In this document: piece by piece, positions 1 to 8,049 of the stretch
Numbering within the stretch: the first letter of the stretch is position 1
How the letters are laid out: each line of letters begins with the position of its first letter
Assembly (NCBI RefSeq): GCF_017743935.1
Contig: NZ_JAGHRE010000011.1
Span: 62,001 to 126,000, forward strand
Source: Tropicibacter sp. R16_0
GTDB lineage: Bacteria > Pseudomonadota > Alphaproteobacteria > Rhodobacterales > Rhodobacteraceae
Direction of reading: 5' to 3'
Length of the DNA stretch: 64,000 bases
Program-made: the position numbers and the translations under genes
The notes under the pieces: generated by a model
What the model saw: only the letters and a program-made list of their open reading frames with translations
The model's database searches: none
Told to the model about the DNA's origin: nothing

Positions 1-957
1 CATCGTGCCATCGCCAACGGACACAAGCTCGTTGGTTTCGTACATCGTCAGACCCATGGGCAGGTTGTAGCGGCCTGTCACATACTCACCAGGACGCCAA
101 TCGATGATCTCGAATGGAAAGATGTCATCGCCGTGATGGCAGTGGTACATCGTGCCGGGTTCGATTTTACCTTTGTTCAAGCCAAGCAGATCAACGGCAT
201 CGGCCCCCAGCCATTTGGCGCGCATGTCGGGCCGGGTGCAGGCCGTAAACGCCGCCGCTGGTGAGACGGTGACCGGTATGGCCCACTCTTCCATCAACAG
301 CTCTTCGTCGGGTTTGACAAAGACCTGTTCTGACCCGCGCCTGCGTTCCCATGCCTGTTTGAGATCGCGGACGACATACTCGATCTCGCCGATGTGCTCG
401 ATGTCCTCGGTATAGAACTCGTCCTCCGAGAACAGGCCTTTCATGTCCATCTTGCGCAACGCGTCGCAGGAGACGAGCATATAGGCGTCCATGCCCGTGC
501 GTTCCTTGACCGTGTTCTTGAGCAGACGAAAGGCGGTGATGACATCCGTGCCGGCCAGCTCTTGCCGCCCGCCGGTTTCCTGCACGACGCATTCGCCGTG
601 ATGCACCACGATCTTGAGTTCCAGCCCATCGATATTGGCGCAGGCTCCGCAGTCGCATGAGGTGTTGATCTGCATCTTTTCCTTGCTGCGGGCAAAGGCG
701 CAGTAGATCTGTTCGGCGAAGTCGATGATGAACTGTTTGGTCATCACGTCGCTTTCAAACGCAAAGGCGAACACCGCATCGCCTTGGAGACCGGAAATGC
801 TCAGCGGAGATCGGATGGCTGGCACCAGGGCGCCAAACAACTCCTCAAGGATCCCCTTGGCGTGCGTGATTTCAGTCTCGGACATGAATTTCGTGTATCC
901 GGATATGTCCGCAATCACGAAGAAGGCGGACTGTGGTCCGGTTTTGTCGGATGTCAT
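1..957 (-). CDS. DUF2652 family cyclase-like protein (partial, 3' end off the window)
   Basis: The reading frame is open from the ATG at 957 down to base 1 (319 codons) with no stop, so the C-terminus lies outside the window. The N-terminus reads FFVIADISGYTKF and is followed by GLQGDAVFAF. The two aspartates (about residues 17 and 60) sit where class III nucleotide cyclases hold their metal ions, which is typical of the DUF2652 group of cyclase-like proteins. The remaining visible part looks like a START/SRPBCC-type ligand-binding domain. No signal peptide or membrane segment is seen, so it is probably cytoplasmic. It is transcribed divergently from pheT. Whether it makes a cyclic nucleotide is unknown; family membership is by motif recognition only. 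Confidence 0.75.
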   Translation of the reverse strand, partial: MTSDKTGPQSAFFVIADISGYTKFMSETEITHAKGILEELFGALVPAIRSPLSISGLQGDAVFAFAFESDVMTKQFIIDFAEQIYCAFARSKEKMQINTSCDCGACANIDGLELKIVVHHGECVVQETGGRQELAGTDVITAFRLLKNTVKERTGMDAYMLVSCDALRKMDMKGLFSEDEFYTEDIEHIGEIEYVVRDLKQAWERRRGSEQVFVKPDEELLMEEWAIPVTVSPAAAFTACTRPDMRAKWLGADAVDLLGLNKGKIEPGTMYHCHHGDDIFPFEIIDWRPGEYVTGRYNLPMGLTMYETNELVSVGDGTM

Positions 958-1147
958 ATTGATACTCCCCCAAGATCAATATCGACAGCCTACACACAGT
1001 TTCGTGAACAGGTCAAAGTATTCCGATTTATGCATTCGGCCAACGGATTCGGGCAAAATGACATCGTTGGCCCTTGTCCCCTTTCCCCGTCCGGGCTGAT
1101 CCGATAAAGCCTGCTATAACTTTCTGATCAATCGCGGACGAGACGCA

Positions 1148-3544
1148 ATGAAATTCACCCTTTCCTGGTTGAAGGACCACCTCGACACCGAAGCATCGGT
1201 GGATGAGATCGCCGAGGCCCTGACCGATCTGGGTCTTGAGGTCGAAGAGATCGTGAACCCGGCTGACCGGCTCAAGGGGTTTACCCTTGGGTATGTGAAG
1301 CACGCCGAAAAGCACCCCGATGCGGACAAGCTGCGGGTGTGCAAGGTCGACACCGACGAGGGCGAGATGCAGATCATCTGCGGCGCGCCCAATGCCCGCG
1401 AAGGCATCACCGTGGTGGTCTGCAAGCCGGGCATGTACATCCCCGGCCTGGATATCACCATCGGCGTCGGCAAGATCCGTGGTGTCGAAAGCTTTGGCAT
1501 GATGGCGTCCGAGCGCGAGCTGGAACTGTCGGATGAGCATGACGGCATCATCGAGCTGCCCTCGGGCGAGGTCGGCGACAGCTTTGTCGGCTGGCTGGCC
1601 GAGAACGCGCCCGCCAAGGTCGATCCGATGATCGAAATTGCGATTACACCCAACCGCCCCGATGCGCTTGGGGTTTACGGAATTGCTCGTGACCTGGCCG
1701 CGCGTGGCTTGGGGACGCTCAAGACCCGTGAAATCCCCCCGGTTGAGGGCGAGTTCCTGAGCCCGATCAATGTGACCATTGACGAGGACACACGCGAGGC
1801 TTGCCCGGTGTTCTATGGTCGCCTGATCCGTGACGTCAAAAATGGACCGTCGCCGCAGTGGCTGCAGGATCGGCTGACCGCGATTGGTCTGCGGCCGATT
1901 TCTGCTCTGGTGGATATCACCAACTTCTTCACGTTTGACCGCAACCGTCCTTTGCACGTGTTCGATGCGGACAAGGTGCAGGGTGACCTGCGCGTGCACC
2001 GGTCGAAGGCGGGCGAGACACTCGTGGGTTTGGACGAGAAGGAATACACATTCGGCGACGACATGACCGTGATCTCGGACGAGAGCGGGATTGAGAGCAT
2101 TGCCGGTGTCATGGGCGGTCTGCACACGGGCTGTACCCACGAGACGACCAATGTTTACGTCGAGGCTGCGTTTTTTGACACTGTGCGCACCGCGCTGACG
2201 GGCCGCGCGCTCAAGATCAATTCGGATGCGCGTTATCGCAATGAACGTGGCATTGATCCCGACTGGTGTAAGGACGGGATGGAAGCGGCGACGCAGATGA
2301 TCCTGGATCTATGTGGCGGCGAGCCGTCCAATGTGATCATGGCTGGCGCGCAGCCCGACCACAGCCGGGCCTACAAGCTGGACCCAGAACGGGTGAAATC
2401 GTTGGTGGGCATGGACATCCCCGAGAGCGAGCAGCGCCAGACGCTGACGCGTCTTGGTTTCAAGCTGGAAGGGAACATGGCTTATGTTCCGTCCTGGCGC
2501 CCGGATGTACAAGGTGAGGCTGATCTGGTCGAGGAAGTGGCCCGCATCGCGTCGCTCACCAAGCTTGAAGGCAAGCCTTTGCCGCGCGTGACCGAAGGTG
2601 TCCCCAAGGCGGTGATGACCCCGCAGCAGCGCCGTCAGCAGATGGCACGCCGGACCTGCGCTGCGTTGGGCTACAACGAATGCGTCACCTACTCGTTCAT
2701 TGATCAGGCTTCGGCGGCGCTGTTCGGTGGTGGTGATGACGCGACGATGCTGGCCAACCCGATCAGCTCGGACATGTCGCACATGCGGCCTGCTCTGTTG
2801 CCCGGGTTGCTGCAGGCAGCAGCCCGCAATCAGGCGCGCGGTTACATGGATCTGGCCTTGTTCGAGGTCGGTCCGGCGTTCCATGGTGGGGAACCGGGCG
2901 AGCAGCATAACCTGATCTCGGGTCTGTTGGTGGGGCGGACCGGTCCCAAGGATGTACACGGCGCCTCGCGTGCGGTTGATGTCTATGACGCCAAAGCTGA
3001 TGCCGAGGCTGTGCTGGCGGCCATCGGCGCGCCTGCAAAGGTTCAGATCCTGCGCGGCGCTCAGGATTGGTGGCACCCGGGTCGTCATGGCAAGATCTGC
3101 CTCGGTCCGAAAAAGGTGTTGGGCGTCTTTGGTGAGTTGCACCCGCGCGTCCTGCAGGCGATGGACATCAAAGGCTCGGCCGTGGCCTTTACGATCTGGC
3201 CGGATGAGGTTCCGATGCCGCGCAAATCTGGAGCAAGCCGTGGCGCGCTGGAACTGCGCGACCTGCAAGCGGTCGAGCGTGACTTTGCCTTTGTTGTTGA
3301 TGAGGGCGTCGAGGCGCTGACCCTGGTGAACGCTGCAAGCGGTGCCGACAAAGCGATGATCGAAGAGGTTCGTGTCTTTGATGAGTTCATTGGCGGCTCG
3401 GTGGGTGAGGGCAAGAAGTCTCTGGCCATCACCGTGCGTTTGCAACCGACGGAAAAGACGCTGAAGGAAAAGGACATCGAGGCGATCAGCGAGAAGATCG
3501 TTGCCAAGGTGACCAAGGCCACAGGCGGCGCATTGCGCGGCTGA
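1148..3544 (+). CDS. pheT: Phenylalanyl-tRNA synthetase beta subunit
   Basis: At 798 aa this is the normal length for PheT, the beta chain of the alpha2-beta2 enzyme that charges tRNA-Phe. The N-terminal MKFTLSWLKDHLD start and the HPDADKLRVCKVD stretch near residue 56 belong to the tRNA-binding OB-fold domain (about 40-150). The middle carries the B3/B4 editing and B5 domains (GRALKINSDARYRNERGID near 360), and the last 90 residues form the ferredoxin-like anticodon-binding domain (LRDLQAVERDFAFVVDE onward). No pheS gene is in the window; pheS normally lies upstream but may be separated by other genes here. The ATG at 1148 follows GGACGAG. An intrinsic terminator lies just downstream. Confidence 0.98.
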   Translation: MKFTLSWLKDHLDTEASVDEIAEALTDLGLEVEEIVNPADRLKGFTLGYVKHAEKHPDADKLRVCKVDTDEGEMQIICGAPNAREGITVVVCKPGMYIPGLDITIGVGKIRGVESFGMMASERELELSDEHDGIIELPSGEVGDSFVGWLAENAPAKVDPMIEIAITPNRPDALGVYGIARDLAARGLGTLKTREIPPVEGEFLSPINVTIDEDTREACPVFYGRLIRDVKNGPSPQWLQDRLTAIGLRPISALVDITNFFTFDRNRPLHVFDADKVQGDLRVHRSKAGETLVGLDEKEYTFGDDMTVISDESGIESIAGVMGGLHTGCTHETTNVYVEAAFFDTVRTALTGRALKINSDARYRNERGIDPDWCKDGMEAATQMILDLCGGEPSNVIMAGAQPDHSRAYKLDPERVKSLVGMDIPESEQRQTLTRLGFKLEGNMAYVPSWRPDVQGEADLVEEVARIASLTKLEGKPLPRVTEGVPKAVMTPQQRRQQMARRTCAALGYNECVTYSFIDQASAALFGGGDDATMLANPISSDMSHMRPALLPGLLQAAARNQARGYMDLALFEVGPAFHGGEPGEQHNLISGLLVGRTGPKDVHGASRAVDVYDAKADAEAVLAAIGAPAKVQILRGAQDWWHPGRHGKICLGPKKVLGVFGELHPRVLQAMDIKGSAVAFTIWPDEVPMPRKSGASRGALELRDLQAVERDFAFVVDEGVEALTLVNAASGADKAMIEEVRVFDEFIGGSVGEGKKSLAITVRLQPTEKTLKEKDIEAISEKIVAKVTKATGGALRG

Positions 3545-3575
3545 TGTCGTGCAGGCCCGTATTTGAAACGAGAAG

Positions 3576-3600
3576 AAGGGGCCGGTTGTGCCCCTTTTTT
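3576..3600 (+). terminator. Intrinsic terminator after pheT
   Basis: AAGGGGC (3576-3582) pairs with GCCCCTT (3590-3596) around a 7-nt loop and is followed by a T run to 3600. It lies 32 bases after the pheT stop and before ytoQ, so the two genes probably form separate units or are joined only by readthrough. Confidence 0.85.
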
Positions 3601-3617
3601 GATGGAGGGAGAAAAAG

Positions 3618-4064
3618 ATGATGAAAGTGTATCTATCCGGTGAAATCCACACCGATTGGCGCGAGCAGATCACTCAAGGCGCCGAAGATCTGGATGTGAC
3701 ATTCAGCAGCCCGGTCACCGATCACGGCGCCAGCGACGACTGCGGTGTCGCGATCCTTGGGGCCGAACCAAACAAGTATTGGCATGACCATAAAGGCGCG
3801 ATGGTCAACGCGATCCGTACCCGCAAGGGGATCGAGGACGCTGATGTTGTCGTGGTGCGTTTTGGCGACAAGTACAAGCAGTGGAACGCCGCCTTTGACG
3901 CGGGCTACGCCGCAGCACTTGGCAAGTCGATCATCGTGCTGAACCCGCCCGAGCATCAGCACGCCCTGAAAGAAGTGCATGCCGCGGCCCTGGCCGTCGC
4001 CGAAGAGCCGCAGCAAGTTGTTGAAATCCTGCGCTATGTGCTGACAGGCAATTTGCCGGGTTAA
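3618..4064 (+). CDS. YtoQ family protein
   Basis: This 148-aa protein begins MMKVYLSGEIHTDWRE and continues with GAEPNKYWHDHKGA, the pattern of the YtoQ family. That family is conserved in bacteria and some eukaryotes, has a fold related to nucleoside 2-deoxyribosyltransferases, and has no established reaction. A GGAGGGAGA ribosome site precedes the ATG; the second ATG at 3621 is an equally possible start. No signal peptide is present. The stop overlaps the stop of the convergent glutathione transferase gene by four bases. Confidence 0.9.
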   Translation: MMKVYLSGEIHTDWREQITQGAEDLDVTFSSPVTDHGASDDCGVAILGAEPNKYWHDHKGAMVNAIRTRKGIEDADVVVVRFGDKYKQWNAAFDAGYAAALGKSIIVLNPPEHQHALKEVHAAALAVAEEPQQVVEILRYVLTGNLPG

Positions 4065-4759
4065 TCCCGGGCAGGAATGTTCATGCCGCGCTGCACGGCG
4101 GGGCGGTCGCGGAACCGCTCCAGGTAAGCCAGAACGTTCTTGCGGCTGTCCAACTCGACGATCTCGGTCGCGCCGTAGAAGTTCAGCCCGTTCAGCCAGG
4201 GCGCAATGGCCATGTCGGCGATGGAATAGTCGCCGGCAATCCAATCACGACCCTCAAGCTGGCCGTCGATTACACCCAGCAGGCGTTTGGCTTCGTTGAC
4301 ATAGCGTTCGCGTGGGCGGGGATCTTCGATCTCGGCGCCTGCGAACTTGTAGAAGAATCCAAGCTGTCCCAGCATCGGACCCACGCCACCCATCTGGAAC
4401 ATTAGCCATTGGGTGATGTGATGTTTGTCACTGGCGGTTTGGCCGATGAACTTGCCGGTCTTCTCAGCCAGATACAGCAGGATGGCCCCGCTTTCGAACA
4501 ATCCGATCGGTTCGCCATCAGGCCCGTTGGGGTCGATGATGGCCGGGATCTTGTTGTTGGGGTTCAACGACAGGAATTCAGGGCTTTTGACATCGGCATC
4601 TGCCAACGTGACCTTGTGGGCTTCATACTCCAGCCCCGTCTCTTCAAGCATGATCGAGGCTTTGACCCCATTGGGGGTCGGGAAGGAATAGAGCTGTAGT
4701 ATTTGGGGGTTCTGTGCGGGCCATTTCCGGGTGATGGGGAAAGCGGACAGGTCAGTCAT
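4061..4759 (-). CDS. Glutathione S-transferase, Nu class (YfcG/YghU-like)
   Basis: At 232 aa, it has the thioredoxin-fold N-terminal domain with the YSFPTPNGVKASIMLEE stretch. The T-P-N-G segment replaces the catalytic Tyr/Ser of classical GSTs and marks the YfcG/YghU (Nu) class, whose members act as disulfide-bond oxidoreductases or peroxidases with bound glutathione. FESGAILLYLAEKTGKF is the usual glutathione-site helix, and the all-helical C-terminal half runs from about residue 110 (GDYSIADMAIAPWL). A CCGGAGATCCAC ribosome site precedes the ATG. It is divergent from the MscS gene, with a perfect 20-bp palindrome in the shared upstream region. The physiological substrate is not known. Confidence 0.92.
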   Translation of the reverse strand: MTDLSAFPITRKWPAQNPQILQLYSFPTPNGVKASIMLEETGLEYEAHKVTLADADVKSPEFLSLNPNNKIPAIIDPNGPDGEPIGLFESGAILLYLAEKTGKFIGQTASDKHHITQWLMFQMGGVGPMLGQLGFFYKFAGAEIEDPRPRERYVNEAKRLLGVIDGQLEGRDWIAGDYSIADMAIAPWLNGLNFYGATEIVELDSRKNVLAYLERFRDRPAVQRGMNIPARD

Positions 4760-4844
4760 GTGGATCTCCGGGTTTTGGTTGCGACCAACTTAAGCGCTCT
4801 GATTGGCAAAAACAGGGGGCAAGCTGTGCGCCTTCCATGGGGTG

Positions 4845-4864
4845 GCTGTTCACATGTGAACAGC
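4845..4864. promoter_or_regulatory. Perfect 20-bp palindrome (operator candidate)
   Basis: GCTGTTCACATGTGAACAGC is its own reverse complement over all 20 bases. It lies 86 bases upstream of the GST start and 121 bases upstream of the mscS start, and is flanked on both sides by a direct copy of CATGGGG (4836-4842 and 4864-4870). Position and symmetry suggest a binding site for a dimeric regulator of one or both divergent genes. No regulator gene lies next to it. Confidence 0.55.
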
Positions 4865-4984
4865 ATGGGGAACTTGGTTGGATCAAAAACCTAGACGTGA
4901 CAGGCCTTTTTCTTGAATGATCGCGTCCAACCTGTGCGGGACAGATCTCAGCGCGGGATAATGTGTCATGAAAAGGAGACGCAC

Positions 4985-5791
4985 GTGGAAGAGGTCCTCT
5001 CACAAACCGAAGCCTACGGGCCGGTGGTCTTGAATGCGATCAAAGCCCTGATCGTTCTGATTGTCGGCTGGATCGCCGCCGGCATGATTGGTGGCATGGT
5101 GCGGCGACGTATCAACAAGACCCCTCAGATCGACCCGACGCTGGGCAATTTTGTGGCCAGTATGGTGAAATGGGTCATCCTGGCGATTGTCCTGGTGGCA
5201 GTTCTGGGAATCTTTGGAATTCAGGCAACCAGTATCGTTGCCATATTGGGCGCAGCCTCGCTGGCCATTGGTCTGGCGCTGCAGGGGACACTCAGCGATT
5301 TGGCGGCTGGCGTGATGCTGGTGGTGTTCCGTCCTTACAAGCTGGGTCAGTACGTCGATATTGGCGGGACGGCCGGCACCGTGAAGGATCTTAATCTGTT
5401 CGTGACCGAACTGGTGACGCCCGACAACGTTCAGATCATCGTGCCCAATGGTCAGGCCTGGGGCTCGATCATCACCAACTATTCCGCCCATGACACCCGT
5501 CGCGTCGATCTGGTGTTCGGAATTGATTATGGCGACAGCGCCGACACGGCGATGCAGATCATTGAAGAGGTGGCAACAGCCGACGAGCGCGTTCTGTCCG
5601 ATCCTGCGCCTTGGGTACGGGTGACCAACTTGGGCGACAGCTCGGTCGATCTGACGGCGCGAATCTGGTGCAACGCGGCCGACTACTGGGAGCTGAAATT
5701 CCAGCTCACCAAAGCGGTGAAAGAGGCGTTCGACGCCAAGGGTATTTCGATCCCGTATCCGCATGCGGTCGAGATTCAGAAAAAGGGCTGA
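4985..5791 (+). CDS. Small-conductance mechanosensitive channel (MscS family)
   Basis: The 268-aa product is an inner-membrane channel of minimal MscS architecture: an N-terminal helix, two further membrane segments (about residues 20-40 and 62-85), and the pore helix with SLAIGLALQGTLSDLAAG, the Gly/Ala-rich TM3 signature. The cytoplasmic beta and alpha/beta domains follow (FRPYKLGQYVDIGGTAG, VPNGQAWGSIITNYS). Such channels release solutes on hypo-osmotic shock. I chose the GTG at 4985 because GGAG (4975-4978) sits six bases before it; an in-frame ATG at 4913 would add a 24-residue tail unlike the family. A GGCCCAAA/TTTGGGCC hairpin follows the stop. Confidence 0.93.
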   Translation: MEEVLSQTEAYGPVVLNAIKALIVLIVGWIAAGMIGGMVRRRINKTPQIDPTLGNFVASMVKWVILAIVLVAVLGIFGIQATSIVAILGAASLAIGLALQGTLSDLAAGVMLVVFRPYKLGQYVDIGGTAGTVKDLNLFVTELVTPDNVQIIVPNGQAWGSIITNYSAHDTRRVDLVFGIDYGDSADTAMQIIEEVATADERVLSDPAPWVRVTNLGDSSVDLTARIWCNAADYWELKFQLTKAVKEAFDAKGISIPYPHAVEIQKKG

Positions 5792-5811
5792 GGCCCAAAT
5801 TTTTTTGGGCC
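5792..5811 (+). terminator. Hairpin after mscS
   Basis: GGCCCAAA (5792-5799) pairs with TTTGGGCC (5804-5811) around a TTTT loop immediately after the mscS stop. There is no T run after the stem, so termination may be partial or need Rho. Confidence 0.45.
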
Positions 5812-5829
5812 GGATCGTCAGGAATCCGT

Positions 5830-5858
5830 TTGACACCGGCCCAAGCCTTGGGTACTGC
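5830..5858 (+). promoter_or_regulatory. Probable tRNA-Met promoter
   Basis: A perfect -35 box TTGACA (5830-5835) is followed 17 bases later by a weak -10 match (TACTGC, 5853-5858). This would start transcription about ten bases before the tRNA. The -10 match is poor, so the call rests mainly on the -35 box and the spacing. Confidence 0.45.
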
Positions 5859-5874
5859 ACGCCCCACTGGTTAC

Positions 5875-5951
5875 GGCGTGATAGCTCAGTTGGTTAGAGC
5901 ACAGCACTCATAATGCTGGGGTCGGCGGTTCAAGTCCGCCTCACGCTACCA
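5875..5951 (+). tRNA. tRNA-Met (anticodon CAT), elongator type
   Basis: The 77-nt cloverleaf has an acceptor stem GGCGTGA paired with TCACGCT and discriminator A plus encoded CCA. The D arm contains AGCTCAGTTGGTTAGAGC, the anticodon stem CAGCA/TGCTG encloses loop CTCATAA, and the T arm contains GGTTCAAGTCC. The anticodon is CAT. The A11-U24-type D stem and the lack of the GGG/CCC anticodon-stem pairs of initiator tRNA point to elongator methionine; a lysidine-modified Ile2 tRNA is less likely on overall sequence. Confidence 0.93.
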
Positions 5952-6371
5952 TTCTCCTCTCGAAGTCTCTGATCAATGTTGGTGGCTGCGCACGCGTCGC
6001 ATCGCTGTTTTCGCAAAGACATGGTCTGGGCGTCGCACTGAAGTGCCAATGGTCATTCGGATGATCGAGATTTAATCCATGGCAAACAGCATCCGGATTT
6101 AGGTCTTTCAGGGCGCGTCGACATTTCTGCCCAGGCCGGGATCGAACCAATCTTGGGAAACAAAGAGTTGCCCGAAATCCTGTTTTCTCACTTCGAATCC
6201 AAAGCGCCAGAATTTGGCGACATTCGAAGTATTCAGGACATGTTGCGAAAATCGCATCAAGTTCAGGAGTTTATGCTGATATGAAGTTGGTCGAGTGAAA
6301 ATCAGATAAACGACGGGCCCAATGAAAGCACATCGGCCAATCTCATGGAGAGTAGTTCGTGAACCGCTGCG
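5952..6371. other. Non-coding gap after tRNA-Met
   Basis: About 420 bases without a convincing gene. Short open frames on the minus strand (5941-6150 and 6302-6493) have no recognisable protein pattern or ribosome site. No integrase or duplicated tRNA end was found, so there is no sign that the tRNA served as an integration site. Confidence 0.5.
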
Positions 6372-6500
6372 ATGCCAATCAGCTTACGTCCGCTGGGTTT
6401 GTGCTGGTCGGGGGCCCTCGTGATCCTGAGTGTGGTGGCGGTCACCGCGCTCTCAGCAAACCAGCCCCCCAAATCGATGCATGAACAAACCACCCGATGA
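6372..6500 (+). CDS. Possible small membrane or exported peptide (42 aa)
   Basis: An ATG at 6372 opens a 42-codon frame ending in TGA at 6498-6500. The product has a positively charged, then hydrophobic, N-terminal half (CWSGALVILSVVAVTALSAN) that would make one membrane helix or an uncleaved signal, and a short polar tail ending HEQTTR. It lies 86 bases before the sulfatase on the same strand. No good ribosome site is visible (GGAGAG is about 19 bases upstream). It is not recognised, and it may be chance. Confidence 0.3.
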   Translation: MPISLRPLGLCWSGALVILSVVAVTALSANQPPKSMHEQTTR

Positions 6501-6586
6501 CGAGCCCCGCACCGTGCGAGTTCCGCTCGCTCAACAACTCACTGCGCGTGTGAACCAATGCCGACGACACAAACAAGGAAACAGAC

Positions 6587-8047
6587 ATGCGAGCTCCTAG
6601 AAACCTCATCCTCTTTGTGACGGACAACCACGCGCGTGACTTTCTTGGCGCGGCTGGCCATGCGGTTGTGAAAACACCCAATCTGGATCGGCTGGCAGAA
6701 CGTGGGACGCGGTTTGAAAATGCCTATGCTGCGACGACCCTGTGCTGTCCCGCGCGCGCAGCCATGGCCACGGGAAAATACCCGCACCAAACCGGATACT
6801 GGGACAACGCGACGATGTATGACGGGGCGGTCAAAACCTGGCACCACCTTCTGCGGGATGCGGGTGTTCCTGTGACGGCCATTGGCAAACTGCACTACCG
6901 GTCGGCAGACGATGACAACGGGTTTGCCGAGGAAATCCATACCATGCACGTGGTTGATGGCGTGGGGTCACCACTCACCTTGTTGCGGGCAACGAAAGAG
7001 GGTGTGCCAACTCGTGCGGGGCACAAGGCGATCTATGGCAATTCGGGTGAGGGCGAAACCGATTACCAGATCTATGACCGTCAGATCACCGAGCGGGCCG
7101 TGGCCTGGCTGAAGGACAATGCAGACAACCCGAAACCTTGGGTTTTGATCGTGTCATATCCCAGTCCACACCCGCCCTTCCGCGCTGACGCCCCCATTTG
7201 GGAAGCTTATCCCCCATCGGAAATGCCACTGCCCAAGACCTGGAATGCAGAAGATCGCTATGACCACCCGGCGATGGCCTATCTTGCGCGGATGAACCAA
7301 CTCGACGATGGCATCGACGAAACCTTTATGCGCAACGCCTATGCAGGCTATTGCGCGCTGATCACCCAGACCGATGCAGAGATTGGCAAAGTGATCGACG
7401 CGGCGGACGCGTTTGGCCTGACCGAAGCCACTGGGATGGTCTATACCTCGGATCATGGCGAGGCGATTGGTGCGCACGGTATCCTGGGCAAAGCCAATCT
7501 ATATGAACACTCCGCCGGCGTGCCCCTGATCATGGCCGGCCCCGGTGTTCCCAAAGGCATTGTGGTGTCTGACAATGTGAGCCATGTGGACCTGTTTCCA
7601 ACCATGCTGGATTACTTTGATGTAAAGGCCCACGACACCACCGACCGGCTAGGACAATCCTTGCTCTCGGTGGCTGCCGGAATTGCGGAACAGCGGGCTG
7701 CTTTTTCGGAATATCACGCTATGGGCAGCGTCAACTCCAGTTTCCTGTTTCGTCAGGGAAAATGGAAACTGATCTATCATGTCGGCATGCCAAATCAGCT
7801 GTTCGATCTGGACGCGGACCCACAGGAAGGCAAGGATCTGCTGGCCCAAGACGGGGCGCACCCCATGGAAGAGGTCCTGGTGGATCAGCTTCGCGAGTTC
7901 ATTGACCCAGAAACGTTGGATGCTCGCAGCAAAGCGGATCAGCTTGCGCGGATTGAGGAACTGGGTGGCCTGGAAGTCGTGCGCAATTTCGGCTCAATCG
8001 CGGCGTCACCGATCCCTGGCAAAAAGGTTTCGCTTGAAAAGGTCTGA
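6587..8047 (+). CDS. Sulfatase (alkaline-phosphatase superfamily, choline-sulfatase/PMH-like)
   Basis: At 486 aa, this type I sulfatase has the formylglycine motif C-x-P-x-R as CCPAR at residues 53-57, so Cys53 would be oxidised to formylglycine. The N-terminal metal site is VTDNHARD (Asp13-Asn14), and later ligands are in YTSDHGEAIGAHG. GKLHYRS and SYPSPHPPF match choline-sulfatase and phosphonate-monoester-hydrolase relatives. There is no signal peptide, so a small sulfate or phosphonate ester would be cleaved in the cytoplasm after uptake. AAGGAAACAGAC precedes the ATG. It is convergent with a LysR regulator (two bases between stops). The true substrate is unknown. Confidence 0.88.
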   Translation: MRAPRNLILFVTDNHARDFLGAAGHAVVKTPNLDRLAERGTRFENAYAATTLCCPARAAMATGKYPHQTGYWDNATMYDGAVKTWHHLLRDAGVPVTAIGKLHYRSADDDNGFAEEIHTMHVVDGVGSPLTLLRATKEGVPTRAGHKAIYGNSGEGETDYQIYDRQITERAVAWLKDNADNPKPWVLIVSYPSPHPPFRADAPIWEAYPPSEMPLPKTWNAEDRYDHPAMAYLARMNQLDDGIDETFMRNAYAGYCALITQTDAEIGKVIDAADAFGLTEATGMVYTSDHGEAIGAHGILGKANLYEHSAGVPLIMAGPGVPKGIVVSDNVSHVDLFPTMLDYFDVKAHDTTDRLGQSLLSVAAGIAEQRAAFSEYHAMGSVNSSFLFRQGKWKLIYHVGMPNQLFDLDADPQEGKDLLAQDGAHPMEEVLVDQLREFIDPETLDARSKADQLARIEELGGLEVVRNFGSIAASPIPGKKVSLEKV

Positions 8048-8049
8048 TC

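Noticed and set aside
2309-3673. 454-codon minus-strand frame across pheT and the pheT terminator
   Set aside because: It runs through a clear terminator and opposite an unambiguous pheT; composition is typical of an antisense shadow.
4845-4864. LexA box reading of the 20-bp palindrome
   Set aside because: Alphaproteobacterial LexA sites are GTTC direct repeats with a seven-base spacer; this is an inverted repeat.
6133-6148. tRNA-like T-arm fragment (GGGATCGAACC, minus-strand orientation) after tRNA-Met
   Set aside because: Only the T-arm-like string is present; no acceptor or anticodon arms can be folded around it.
5875-6586. Genomic-island attachment at tRNA-Met
   Set aside because: No integrase, no duplicated tRNA 3' end and no foreign gene block follow.
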